Origin: a virus
Reading direction: 5' to 3' (one strand)
Virus record (IMG/VR): IMGVR_UViG_3300042887_002920
Location: 1 to 51,997 of that record
DNA: 51,997 nt
Both the position numbers and the translations under genes were made by a program. This document shows, one piece after another, positions 39,701 through 49,800 of the stretch (positions are counted from its first letter, which is position 1; the number at the start of each line of letters is the position of its first letter). The notes beneath the pieces were generated by a model that was given only the letters and a program-made list of their open reading frames with translations, searched no databases and was not told the origin of the DNA.

Positions 39701-42700
39701 ATGCCAAGTTTTTTATACAAAAATTTACTTGATATAGTAAGAACAAATCGTCCTATTAGGGGCGATAGGTATGACTATTCAAATTTTGCTAACAGCATTA
39801 TTGTTCCAAAATTTTCTACATTAAATAATCCCGAAGATCCTTCTTCTCCGGGAACAAATGTAGAACTTCATATATTTTTGCCTAATTTTTCTTATGTAGA
39901 TACATTACATAATGCAAATTATGAAATAGATCCTCGTATAACAGAATCCGGTGATCCGTTACGGTATGTTGTATTACCTATACATAACCATATAAAACAA
40001 TTAAATTTAGTTCCTGGACCATATAAGTTTGTTTACAACTTTTTTAGAGATTTAATTGGTTCTGCTGAAAATGAAAATAGATTGTTTGTTTCAGACATTT
40101 CACAAGACAGACGAGAATTAAGATTAACTTTAACAAATCCAACTGATATAGAATCTTTGGAAAATTTAAGTAGTTTTGTTCTTGAATATATGAGGGGATC
40201 AAAATATAAACTACCAATAGTTCTAAATTTTGGCGAGAATAATTTAGTTGATGTGATAAATGTTACATCCGATGGAAACCCTACATATTTTTATGTTCGT
40301 ATTGCAGAACCGTTAGATACTGATGTTGATTTGTATTATCAATGTTGGCTTTCAAGTCAAATAATGAAGCCGTATATTGATTCAGTTCAAGTGGAAAAAG
40401 AGTTTGAAACACTATCACCAAAATTTATTAAAGGTCCAAATTACGAAGTTGAATATGAAAATTTCATTTCTGCAACAACAGAATATAAAAATTGGAATGA
40501 TATTTTATCAACAAATTTACAAACATCACAACAAATACTTGATAAATACTTAACATCTTCTGGATCAAAAGTAGAATTAAACTATAATTTTACAGATTTT
40601 TCAAATTTTGTATTCTATTCATCAGCAGAAGAAAGAGTTGAAAATTTTTACTATAAAATGCGTTTAATTCAGCATTACAACAATCAACTTGCTGATTTAG
40701 AATCATACACGGGTTCATTGGATTTGAACAAAACAAAAGTAAAAATGTTAAGAGAATCGGTTGTTTCTGGTTTTGATGAATTTGAAAAGTGGTTATACTA
40801 TGAAACAACTGCAAGTTTAAGATATACAAGTGAACTTACTGCATCAATACAACCATTTCCAAAATACGAAGTAACTGGAAGCACTTATCATATATTAACA
40901 AGACAAGGTAAATTTAATTTATATTCAAGTTCAAGTATTCAAGTAGAAGAATGGTATAACACTGTTTTAGATGTAGCAACCGATTTTGATATGGTAAATG
41001 ATTCTGCGTTGATTAAATCACTACCGGAACATATATTTGATAATCCCGATAATGAACAAATACTTACATTTGTAAACATGATTGGTCAGCACTTTGACAT
41101 TTTATATTTTTATACTGACCACATATTAAAAAAGAATTTAAGAGAAGAACACCCAAAAGACGGGTTATCACAAGACCTTATTTATGAAGCAACACGAAAT
41201 TTAGGTTGGACTCTTTCTAGTGGAACAAGAACAAAAGATTTATGGGAATATGCATTAGGTGTAAGTGGTAGTGGTGAACCAATTTGGGCAGGAAGAAATA
41301 CGGTAGGCAAAGAACATTCAAAAAGTGAAGAAGAAAGAACAAAAGAAGTTTGGCGTAGAGTATTGAACAATTTGCCTTACATTTACAAATCAAAGGGAAC
41401 TGCTAGAGGTGTTAAGGCACTATTATCTGCTTATGGTATTCCACAAACACTATTAACTATTAGAGAATTTGGTGGACCGGATAATGCGGATTTGGGTGTT
41501 GTTCCTAGAGCAGAATGGGAAAAACATACATATTATTTGAATTTAGTTGGTAGTTTACAACAACCACCTACATCTAGTTATGTCAGATTGCCTTGGGAAA
41601 GAATTAACAATGAAAATAATCAGTGGCAATATCCAGATACACTAACTTTTAGATGGAAAATGAATCCATCACAGTTGTATCGTTATGAAAATAACGAATT
41701 ACAAACTGTTTTACAAAAAGAAACAACTGGTAGTAGATTGGATTGGTATGTTACTGTTCATAGAACTGGATCTGCAGAAAAAGGTGATTTGACTTTTTAT
41801 TTGGGAGATGGGACAAGTTACAAATCTGCATCTATAAAAGACGAATATCTATATGATGATGTTCCATTGAACATAATGATTCGTAGAAATGAATCAACTG
41901 ATACACTTTCGTCTGATAATACATACGATTTTATATTAAAAACTTCAAAGTATGGAAAAATTGTAGTTGAGAGAAGTGCAAGTATTTCAATAACGGGATC
42001 AATAGAATCAAATTACAACAATGCTTGGTCATCTGATGGATATTTATACATAGGTTCGGGATCAAATCCTCAAACTAATAAAATGTTATCGGGATCTATT
42101 TTTGAATTGAGATATTGGGCAAAACCTTTAATAGAATCTTCTTTCAATAATCATGTAATGGGTGCCCGTGCATATAACGGTAACACATCAACATCATCAT
42201 TTTATGATTTACAAGCACAATGGAAATTTTGGCAACCTTTTAATGCTGAATTAACTTCCAGTATAAAAAGTATGCATCCCGATCAAACAAAATTTAATTT
42301 CTTCACTTCACCAAAGAATGCTTACTTCAATGGATTTAGTAGAGATTTGTTTGAATCAACCGTTGAAGTTTACAATATGGAAGTTGCAACTGTTGCAAAT
42401 AATACACCATTCTCCGAAAAAATTAGGATAGATTCTGCATCACTTCAAGGATCTTTAACAAAAGATAGATCATCAACAGTAACTGCATTTGATAATTTTT
42501 CAATAGATTCAAATAAGTTAATGGTTGCATTTTCGCCACAACACATAATAAATGAAGACATATATGAATCAATAGGTAATGCTGTAATAGATGATTATTT
42601 TGGTGAATACGAAAATACAAAAAGAGACGAATATCCAAGATTAAAACAATTTGCAAGAGAGTATTGGAAAAAATATACAAATAGAAATGATTTTAGTTCG

Positions 42701-43735
42701 TATTTAAGATTGGTTTCTATATTTGATTTTAGTTTATTTGATCAAATACGCCAAACACTTCCTGTTCGTGCAAACGAAATACTTGGATTGGTTATAGAAC
42801 CAAACATACTTGAAAGATCAAAAGTAAAAACATCAAAAGATTTTGGTGGTTTGGGTTCGGATAGATATGTTAGAGATACATCTGAAATATCTGCTTCAGC
42901 TGTTATTATCGGTGATGTAAATAATTCAAAATCAACAACTGTTTTTGTTGGTTTCGATGAGGATATACCAAGTGAATTTACAAACATTGCCGGTGAATTT
43001 GATATAGAAGAAACATTTGAGGCGGAAACAGAAAACCTAGAAGATGATGTTGATGTTAATGCAAATTTAATAATTGATGCATCACTTACAGATGGAACTA
43101 TTTCATCAAGACAACGAGAAATAATTGCAGAATCTTATGATCAAAGGGGAACTATAAACAAAGAACCTGCTAGATTTATCGATAATACTATAACCAATAT
43201 GACCGGACTTATTAAAGTTATAGGAAAAAATTCTTTGATTGGTAAGAACAATACAATACTTGATGTATTTGGCAGTTTGGATTTAGGGTTTTCAAACACA
43301 TTTGATAGAACAAATGTAATACATGGAAGCACAACAGGATTGGGAACTGGATGGTATACTGTAAATAATTCCTTTAATAAAAGAACTTCTTTATTTCAAA
43401 TGATTAGTTCATCCCGCGATGAAAATTTTTACAAAACATTTAAGTTTTACTATACATCATCTTTGAATCCAGAAGGAACAAATTGGAGTTCTTTTGAGTA
43501 TTTACCGGCAGGACAAATGAATCAAGGTAACTATACAACTTCTGTTCGTAATGCACGATTTGATGGATGTAAATTACCAGACAACGATGTTACAAACAAA
43601 ATATCTTTTCCAATGTATACGCCAAACTATACATATTTGGATGCAAATGAAGATCCAAGTGCTTTAATTATTTTGGTTTTGCCTTTTGAAGTTTTACCAG
43701 AATGGTTACAAAGAATAAGATCACAAAGAAGATAA
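39701..43735 (+). CDS. giant baseplate protein with lectin-like domain (gp7 position)
   Basis: The protein has 1344 residues and is larger than T4 gp7 (1032) but occupies the corresponding place after gp6. LPYIYKSKGTARGVKALLSA (~558-577) resembles the core of tail protein I-type baseplate proteins. A concanavalin/LamG-like beta-sandwich follows (~608-850: HTYYLNLVGSLQQPP..., DWYVTVHR, DGYLYIGSGS, FELRYW). Before and after are long structural regions. I infer a wedge backbone with an inserted sugar-binding domain. Confidence 0.7.
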   Translation: MPSFLYKNLLDIVRTNRPIRGDRYDYSNFANSIIVPKFSTLNNPEDPSSPGTNVELHIFLPNFSYVDTLHNANYEIDPRITESGDPLRYVVLPIHNHIKQLNLVPGPYKFVYNFFRDLIGSAENENRLFVSDISQDRRELRLTLTNPTDIESLENLSSFVLEYMRGSKYKLPIVLNFGENNLVDVINVTSDGNPTYFYVRIAEPLDTDVDLYYQCWLSSQIMKPYIDSVQVEKEFETLSPKFIKGPNYEVEYENFISATTEYKNWNDILSTNLQTSQQILDKYLTSSGSKVELNYNFTDFSNFVFYSSAEERVENFYYKMRLIQHYNNQLADLESYTGSLDLNKTKVKMLRESVVSGFDEFEKWLYYETTASLRYTSELTASIQPFPKYEVTGSTYHILTRQGKFNLYSSSSIQVEEWYNTVLDVATDFDMVNDSALIKSLPEHIFDNPDNEQILTFVNMIGQHFDILYFYTDHILKKNLREEHPKDGLSQDLIYEATRNLGWTLSSGTRTKDLWEYALGVSGSGEPIWAGRNTVGKEHSKSEEERTKEVWRRVLNNLPYIYKSKGTARGVKALLSAYGIPQTLLTIREFGGPDNADLGVVPRAEWEKHTYYLNLVGSLQQPPTSSYVRLPWERINNENNQWQYPDTLTFRWKMNPSQLYRYENNELQTVLQKETTGSRLDWYVTVHRTGSAEKGDLTFYLGDGTSYKSASIKDEYLYDDVPLNIMIRRNESTDTLSSDNTYDFILKTSKYGKIVVERSASISITGSIESNYNNAWSSDGYLYIGSGSNPQTNKMLSGSIFELRYWAKPLIESSFNNHVMGARAYNGNTSTSSFYDLQAQWKFWQPFNAELTSSIKSMHPDQTKFNFFTSPKNAYFNGFSRDLFESTVEVYNMEVATVANNTPFSEKIRIDSASLQGSLTKDRSSTVTAFDNFSIDSNKLMVAFSPQHIINEDIYESIGNAVIDDYFGEYENTKRDEYPRLKQFAREYWKKYTNRNDFSSYLRLVSIFDFSLFDQIRQTLPVRANEILGLVIEPNILERSKVKTSKDFGGLGSDRYVRDTSEISASAVIIGDVNNSKSTTVFVGFDEDIPSEFTNIAGEFDIEETFEAETENLEDDVDVNANLIIDASLTDGTISSRQREIIAESYDQRGTINKEPARFIDNTITNMTGLIKVIGKNSLIGKNNTILDVFGSLDLGFSNTFDRTNVIHGSTTGLGTGWYTVNNSFNKRTSLFQMISSSRDENFYKTFKFYYTSSLNPEGTNWSSFEYLPAGQMNQGNYTTSVRNARFDGCKLPDNDVTNKISFPMYTPNYTYLDANEDPSALIILVLPFEVLPEWLQRIRSQRR

Positions 43736-43768
43736 TCCAAAATAATTTGATATTTTTGAATAATTGTT

Positions 43769-43776
43769 ATATTTAT
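43769..43776 (+). promoter_or_regulatory. candidate phage late-promoter box
   Basis: TATATTTATAG lies 39 nt before the ATG at 43815, in one of the few real gaps (79 bp) of the structural block. A TTTG lies 18 bp upstream, so a host-type reading is also possible. Confidence 0.4.
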
Positions 43777-43814
43777 AGAAGTATACGAATAATTTTCTAA
43801 CAAGGAGTTTTACA

Positions 43815-44507
43815 ATGGGTTACTTAAACAATAATGTAGTTACAGTAGACGCAATCCTCACAAAAAAAGGTAGAGAACTTTTAGCAAGGGGAGCATCATC
43901 TTTTAACATTACGCAATTTGCTCTTGCTGATGATGAGATTGATTATGATTTATGGAATCAAAGTCATCCATTGGGTGATGATAAAATGGGCATAGTTATT
44001 GAGAATTTGCCTATCACAGAAGCTGTTCCTGATGAAACACAATCAATGAAATACAAATTGATTACATTGAGTGAAGGAACAAAATCAATACCTTATATTG
44101 AAGCTACACCAAGTTCATTAAACCTAACTTTTAATGGTGGTGCATTAGATTTGACACCGGATGATATAGATACCCCAAATCTTAAATTTTTGGTCAAACA
44201 ATGGAATGAAACCGGTGGTGGAGGATCAGCGCTTAAAACTAATGCAGGTGGGTATACATTTACAATTTTAGATACAACATACTTCACAGTATTGGCTGTA
44301 AATGAAGGTGTACAACAACTTCCCATGTCTGGTAAATCAATCACATGGAATACTACCTCTGATAATGTTCCAGTATTGGATTTTGTAATTGGTATAAATG
44401 GCCGTTGGCTGCCGGATACTCTTGATGGAAAATCCACAAAAATGATTGTTACAAATACAAGATATGGTTCAAGAATTGTAGTTCCTATTTCATTTAGTAA
44501 TGTTTAA
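43815..44507 (+). CDS. conserved virion protein (MGYLNN-type)
   Basis: The protein has 230 residues; AAGGAGTTTTACA precedes the ATG. MGYLNNNVVTVDAILTKKGR, ELLARGASSFNITQFALADD and DYDLWNQSHPLG form a start that I recognise from uncharacterised structural proteins of many T4-like and Bacteroidota phages. The rest is beta-rich. The strong ribosome site and its own promoter suggest high expression. It may be a tail or baseplate decoration protein. Confidence 0.75.
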   Translation: MGYLNNNVVTVDAILTKKGRELLARGASSFNITQFALADDEIDYDLWNQSHPLGDDKMGIVIENLPITEAVPDETQSMKYKLITLSEGTKSIPYIEATPSSLNLTFNGGALDLTPDDIDTPNLKFLVKQWNETGGGGSALKTNAGGYTFTILDTTYFTVLAVNEGVQQLPMSGKSITWNTTSDNVPVLDFVIGINGRWLPDTLDGKSTKMIVTNTRYGSRIVVPISFSNV

Positions 44508-44513
44508 TTTATA
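44506..44513 (+). promoter_or_regulatory. variant late-promoter-like box
   Basis: TAATTTATAG lies 34 nt before the ATG at 44547, a two-base variant of ATATTTAT in a 39-bp gap. Confidence 0.18.
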
Positions 44514-44546
44514 GTATAGAATTATTTAAGTTATAGAGGTTTAATT

Positions 44547-45692
44547 ATGGCCGTACAAGAACCAACATTTGCACAGATTTACAAGTTTTTCCCTCCAAAT
44601 CAGGCAAAACCAACAACTACTGGAACTGCAAGAGGATTGTGGAATACTGGAACAGCAGAACTACTTACATTTTTTACAAGTTCTACTCAAACAGATACTT
44701 CCAAAAATTATTATTATGAAATTTGGGGATCAGCTTCACTATCATGTGACGAAGAAAGAATGTTTTCTGTTGCATATGGTCACATCAGTGGTTCTGGATC
44801 TTTGAACGAAGGTGGTGAGGCAGATGATACACCATCTCGTGCAATTTATTCTCAATATAAATCAATGTGTCTTGACGGAGATGAAGGTGGATTTTATCTT
44901 TCTGGATCAAACGCTGATACAATAGATCCAAATCTTCCACTAGCCATTGAAGATTTTTATGTGATAAATATAAACAGAGATAAATTTGGCGATAAACTTG
45001 ATCCTGGCAATTTTGAAATAAGTTTTGCTGAATTAAGTGGAAGTGGCAAGGCAAACAATGTTCATACTGGAAGTAATGTCCAAGTTTCAGGTTCAACACC
45101 GAAAATAATTACACTAATAGATGATTCAGGAGATGGTTTGGATCAACTTGAAACTCTTTCTCAAACGTCATATGTAAGAAACCTTGTTAGTGGAAGTTTG
45201 CAAAATGGAATTTATTCAGATTCAAGTAGACATTATTATGGAAAAGTTTATCCAAGTCAGGGTATCATTTTAATTTCCGCAAAGGCGTTAAATCATTCTG
45301 CATCATTCAATAGTGTTACCGGTAGTAATATAAATGGTGATAATTCATATAAATTGTTTACATCTATATCAGGTGCTGCTTCAATTTATCAGGAAGGATT
45401 TACCGCTCGTGCAATATCTGTAAAACATTGTTCTTATTATTATTGTAGAGTCACAAACAGTGATTTTAACTATACAAGTAATCCAACATATGTTTATCAA
45501 GCTGGAAATGATAAAGGTTTAATAAAAAATAACAGATTCCATGATAATCCAGTAACATACATAACTTCTATTGGTTTGTATGGACCCGATATAAATGGAA
45601 ATGTGAGTTTGCTTGCCATTGCTAAAATGAGTAAACCAATTAAGAAAACTTATACAAATGAATTATCCGTTACTATAAAATTGGAGTATTGA
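44547..45692 (+). CDS. virion protein, paralogue family copy 1
   Basis: The protein has 381 residues. Features shared with three later genes are YYYEIWGSASL, MFSVAYGHISGSGS, SRAIYSQYKSMCLDG, DFYVININRDKFGDKLDPGN, NVHTGSNVQVSGS, YGKVYPSQGIILISAKALN, NGDNSYKLFTSISGAAS, and YITSIGLYG plus IAKMSKPIKK at the end. This is the simplest full copy of the module. It is beta-rich with Ser/Gly turns, as expected for a decoration or appendage subunit. No homologous fold was recognised. Confidence 0.75.
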   Translation: MAVQEPTFAQIYKFFPPNQAKPTTTGTARGLWNTGTAELLTFFTSSTQTDTSKNYYYEIWGSASLSCDEERMFSVAYGHISGSGSLNEGGEADDTPSRAIYSQYKSMCLDGDEGGFYLSGSNADTIDPNLPLAIEDFYVININRDKFGDKLDPGNFEISFAELSGSGKANNVHTGSNVQVSGSTPKIITLIDDSGDGLDQLETLSQTSYVRNLVSGSLQNGIYSDSSRHYYGKVYPSQGIILISAKALNHSASFNSVTGSNINGDNSYKLFTSISGAASIYQEGFTARAISVKHCSYYYCRVTNSDFNYTSNPTYVYQAGNDKGLIKNNRFHDNPVTYITSIGLYGPDINGNVSLLAIAKMSKPIKKTYTNELSVTIKLEY

Positions 45693-45697
45693 TTGTT

Positions 45698-46789
45698 ATG
45701 GCTGTTACACCTTTTGTATTAAAACGTTTTTCTAATGATGCTGTTGGTAGAAATCGTAGAGAATTGATTACTGCTCCATTGTGGACAGGAAACAACACAG
45801 ACCTGTATACTGTATTTACATCATCTGATCAGTCCGATGCAACAAAAAGATACTTTTATGAGGTATACAACAGCCAATCTAATTTTCCAAATGCTGAAGT
45901 TCAATTTAGTGTTGCGTTTGGTCATGCAAGGGGTAGTGGTTCATCTACTGGATCATATGGTGCTCAAGATTATGATTATCCAACACAAGCAATATATTCA
46001 CAATATAAACAAATGTTGCTTCCACCTGGAATAAATCAGTTTACATTTACAAATGGAACCGTTTCTGAAATATCAGAATACATATATGTTCTTAATGTAA
46101 ATAGATCTAGATATAAAGATAGAATGGACACTAATACATGGGAACTTTCACTTTCTCAATTAAAACCAGATGGAACAGTTGATGGTGCAAAAGATGTAAT
46201 CACATTGATTGATGATTCCGGCACAACAACAACTGAACTATCGGTTCAAGGTGGCAGAATATACAATGTTGTTAGTGGATCACTTACAACAGGAAAAGTA
46301 ACATCAGATTCTACTCCTTGGGGTTTATATTATCCTGACCATGGCATGATTATCTTAAATGGTAAGGCAGCTGATGCATCTGCATCATTCATTACATCTG
46401 CAAGTAGAGTTCCACTTTCAAGTGAAAATTACACAGGAAGTTTATTCGGTGACAACAATGCCATCAGATTGTTCACTTCTATAAGTGGTGCGATGTCAAT
46501 AGATAGTGCATCTTTTTCTTTCAAGGGAAGAACCAGTGAGGTTGTTGCTTCAACTTATTATTTTGTAAGAGTTTATTCCGATGAATACAATTATACTAAT
46601 AATCCAAGTTTTTTCAATCAAAATAATGTGTTGAAATATGAAAGTATGATTATGGATCCAAAAGTCTATATCACAAGTATTGGTTTGTATGATGATGCAA
46701 ACAATTTAGTTGCTGTTGCTAAGCTAAGTAAACCAATACAAAAATCGTTTGACCGAGAAGTAGTTATTAAAGTAAAACTTGATTATTAA
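45698..46789 (+). CDS. virion protein, paralogue family copy 2
   Basis: The protein has 363 residues. ATG at 45698 is taken instead of the upstream TTG at 45689. Same module: YFYEVYNSQSNF, VQFSVAFGHARGSGS, QAIYSQYKQMLLPPG, YIYVLNVNRSRYKDRMDTN, YNVVSGSLTTGK, YYPDHGMIILNGKAADASAS, NAIRLFTSISGAMSI, YITSIGLYDD and VAKLSKPIQKS. Divergence from copy 1 is large, so the duplication is old. It probably assembles with the other copies. Confidence 0.72.
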   Translation: MAVTPFVLKRFSNDAVGRNRRELITAPLWTGNNTDLYTVFTSSDQSDATKRYFYEVYNSQSNFPNAEVQFSVAFGHARGSGSSTGSYGAQDYDYPTQAIYSQYKQMLLPPGINQFTFTNGTVSEISEYIYVLNVNRSRYKDRMDTNTWELSLSQLKPDGTVDGAKDVITLIDDSGTTTTELSVQGGRIYNVVSGSLTTGKVTSDSTPWGLYYPDHGMIILNGKAADASASFITSASRVPLSSENYTGSLFGDNNAIRLFTSISGAMSIDSASFSFKGRTSEVVASTYYFVRVYSDEYNYTNNPSFFNQNNVLKYESMIMDPKVYITSIGLYDDANNLVAVAKLSKPIQKSFDREVVIKVKLDY

Positions 46790-46800
46790 GGAAAATACGC

Positions 46801-49800
46801 ATGGATGTTCTATTAAATGACACCCTTAGATCTCTTCTAAACAATGGTATAAATGGTATACGGAATAATGATCTAAACTCAATTATTGCAGCAATAGATT
46901 ATCTGGATACTTTAATTGTAAATGCAAATTTTGCTATGAGTGATCCGTATTTATCTCAAAATGATACAATGGCGGTAACTAATACTAGATTAAGAGAAAT
47001 TTATCTTCAATATCGTTTGTTGTTGGATGTATACCGAGTCTATCTTCAACAGACAGGAGGAAATGTAGTATACACTACTTGGTTAGCAACAAGGAACAGT
47101 TCTTCTCCATTTAATAATGAAACACCCGCAAATTATGTAAATAGACAACAACCTATTTGGTATGTTGCAATGGACACAAATGGAGATGGGGTTCTCGATG
47201 AAGTTGTACCAGAAATTGATGGATCAAATAGAACTAAAAATTGGACAGATTCTACCACAATGAGTGCAGGTTTATACAGATTATTGAGAGACACAGTAGA
47301 ACCAACCGGTGGAGGATTGTCTGGAAGAACTGTTAGAAAGAAAAAAGTCAAATTGGGTGGAACAAAAGTCGGTGTAAAAACGAGTGAAATGGGTAGTCTT
47401 GAATTTATAGATGGAACATATTTTGATCCAATAGGAGTTGATGATCCTGGATCGGATTTTGTAAGTGGCGGTGGTATTCGATGGGAAGGTGAAGGTCTGC
47501 GTGATCCAAGAACAGGCGAACTTATACCTGAAGAAGGCGAAAATCTTGGTGGCGGAAGACCAACCGAAGATGCTATCCGTAGAGAAAGATTGAGAAGGGA
47601 ATATATTAGAACTCGTGGACGAATACTAACAGATACAAATTTAGGGCTAACCACATCAGGTGACCAAGTTGGAAGACCGGGTGCTAGACTTGGTGTTGGT
47701 AACAATATACCGATTGTCCCATTGGGATTTAATTTTGGAACACCTTTATCCAATGCCATAGCTGTTGCTCCTATGATGGCTCCAATGGGTGCAGCTGGTG
47801 CAGCTGGTGCAGCTGGTGCAGCTGGTGCAGCTGGTGCACCACTTTACTCAACATCGGCAACACCGGCATTATTTGCATCTGCTCCTGGATTGAGTCCTTC
47901 TACTTTTGGATTAACTGCCGGTGTACCACCACCTTTGACTGCTGGTGGAGCTGGTAATGCTGCAGCTCTTGTAAATTTAGGATCATGTGTTCCACTTTAT
48001 AGTTTCAAAATAAGACAAAAAAATTCTAGCAATAATCCAAGAAGGTTTTATGGGTTTAATATAAAACCTACACCACTACTTGATATATCAATGGTTGCTG
48101 CTTGTCCTGGCGGAACTGCAACAACATTATTTACTGTAACAATTGATCCAAACATTTATTACAATTTTGTTGAAAATTCTCGTGGTGATATTCAGATAGT
48201 AAACGGACAAAATTCTACCCAAAATTCTGTTGGTAAGATAAAATACAATTACTATTATGATTTCATAAGTATTTTACAAAAAATATATGAAAAGATAACT
48301 GAAATAGAAGTTCTTCCTGGTGAAATAGTTTATGATAATATAACGGAACAATTATTAAATGGCTTTCTTCCATTTGTATCTGGAAATACTGGTGTTTTAT
48401 CAAACTTTTCAAGATTACCAAAAGAAGAAACCTTTTTCAAATCTGGACCTATATTAACTGGCTTTGCAACAACATTACCAAAAATAGTCCAAGATTACGA
48501 TTATGCTGGTATAAATTGGTATCAGGATACAGCAGAACGTTCTGCTTCTGGAATGGGAATAATAGAAAACTTTTTCTATATGGCAAGAACTGAATATGGT
48601 GGAATATCATATCAAGATGTTGTAACCAATACAACGTTAGTTGTAAAATACCCAACAAACGATAGACTTAATAATACTATAACATCATTGATTGATTCAA
48701 AAGTTACAGGAGAAGTAGAAAATCTTTCAACCGGAAACGGAAACGGAAATCAAAATGGGACAATAGATGATGAGTTTGGAACAATAGATGAAAATGGTGA
48801 CATAGTCATAACATCTGATAAATTCAGAGGACAATATGTTGATAGATTTTATGGAAGATTGACTTGGGCTTTTGATATTGCATCATCAGTAGACTGTACA
48901 TCTCCGTATTATAGATCAAGTGCATCAGTTCAAGGACAGATGTGGAATATAGTATTAGATGATCAATTTGGTACATCTGATTATGAATATCCATCTGCTT
49001 TAACAAGTCAAAATTTATTGAACTTGAATAGTATAAATCCAACAACAGGAGAAGTAACCGGACCAATAGTAGATATTTTAAGATCAAATGTAGATGTTAA
49101 AACTTTACAAACAAATTATGGTCTTATACCATCGCTGTCAGTTCGAGGAACTACTTTTGAAACAATTCCTAACAATCCATGTTTAGAGGGTATTCCCGTT
49201 ACATATAATTGGGGTGTAAGACGAATTAAAAAGGTTCCATTCAAAATTTTCTGTCAGCAACCTGGATTGGGTAGGGTAGAAATAAATTATAGAACAAAGG
49301 GCAGTGATATTTGGAATTGGGTTGTTTCAGAACTGAAAAAATCTTCTGCATTTGGAGCAAGACAAAATTCAAATGGCGAATTGCTTACAACAAAAGATGG
49401 ATATTTCTATTCAGAGGCAACCGAAACTGTGCTAATTACCGGTAGATTTCCGGGTGAACCTGGCACATCATGGAAACAATATGATTCGATTCAGTTAAAT
49501 AGATCTAATCAAAATTGTCTTCCTGTGGAAACTGTTGAATCATCATGGCAAGTTGATTTAGATAATCCTTGTGGTTGTGATGAAGTTGAGATATTAACCC
49601 ATTATCTAACTTATCCAGAAATATCATTCAAAAATCCTTTGGATGATAACCCAACCGTTTATGCATCACGGAAAGAGTTGAACCAAAGATTTTTAGCTCC
49701 TGAACCAGGATCAAAAGCCGCTTCATATCGTTTAACGGTAGGTCAGAGTTTAACAGATAATAGACGCCAAAAACCGGATTGTTTTGAAGGAACTGGAATT

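Noticed and set aside
43770-43777. T4 late box TATAAATA on the minus strand
   Set aside because: The exact T4 consensus is present in reverse here and at 18825 and 24681, but it would transcribe antisense into structural genes; the recurrent position relative to downstream starts favours the sense reading ATATTTAT.
47133-47759. 208-codon open frame on the minus strand
   Set aside because: Antisense to the 1368-residue virion gene; Pro/Ser-rich composition is typical of a shadow frame, and no ribosome site or promoter is present.
47788-47838. Collagen-like domain
   Set aside because: Only five GAA triplets with no Pro-rich GXY continuation; too short for a triple helix.
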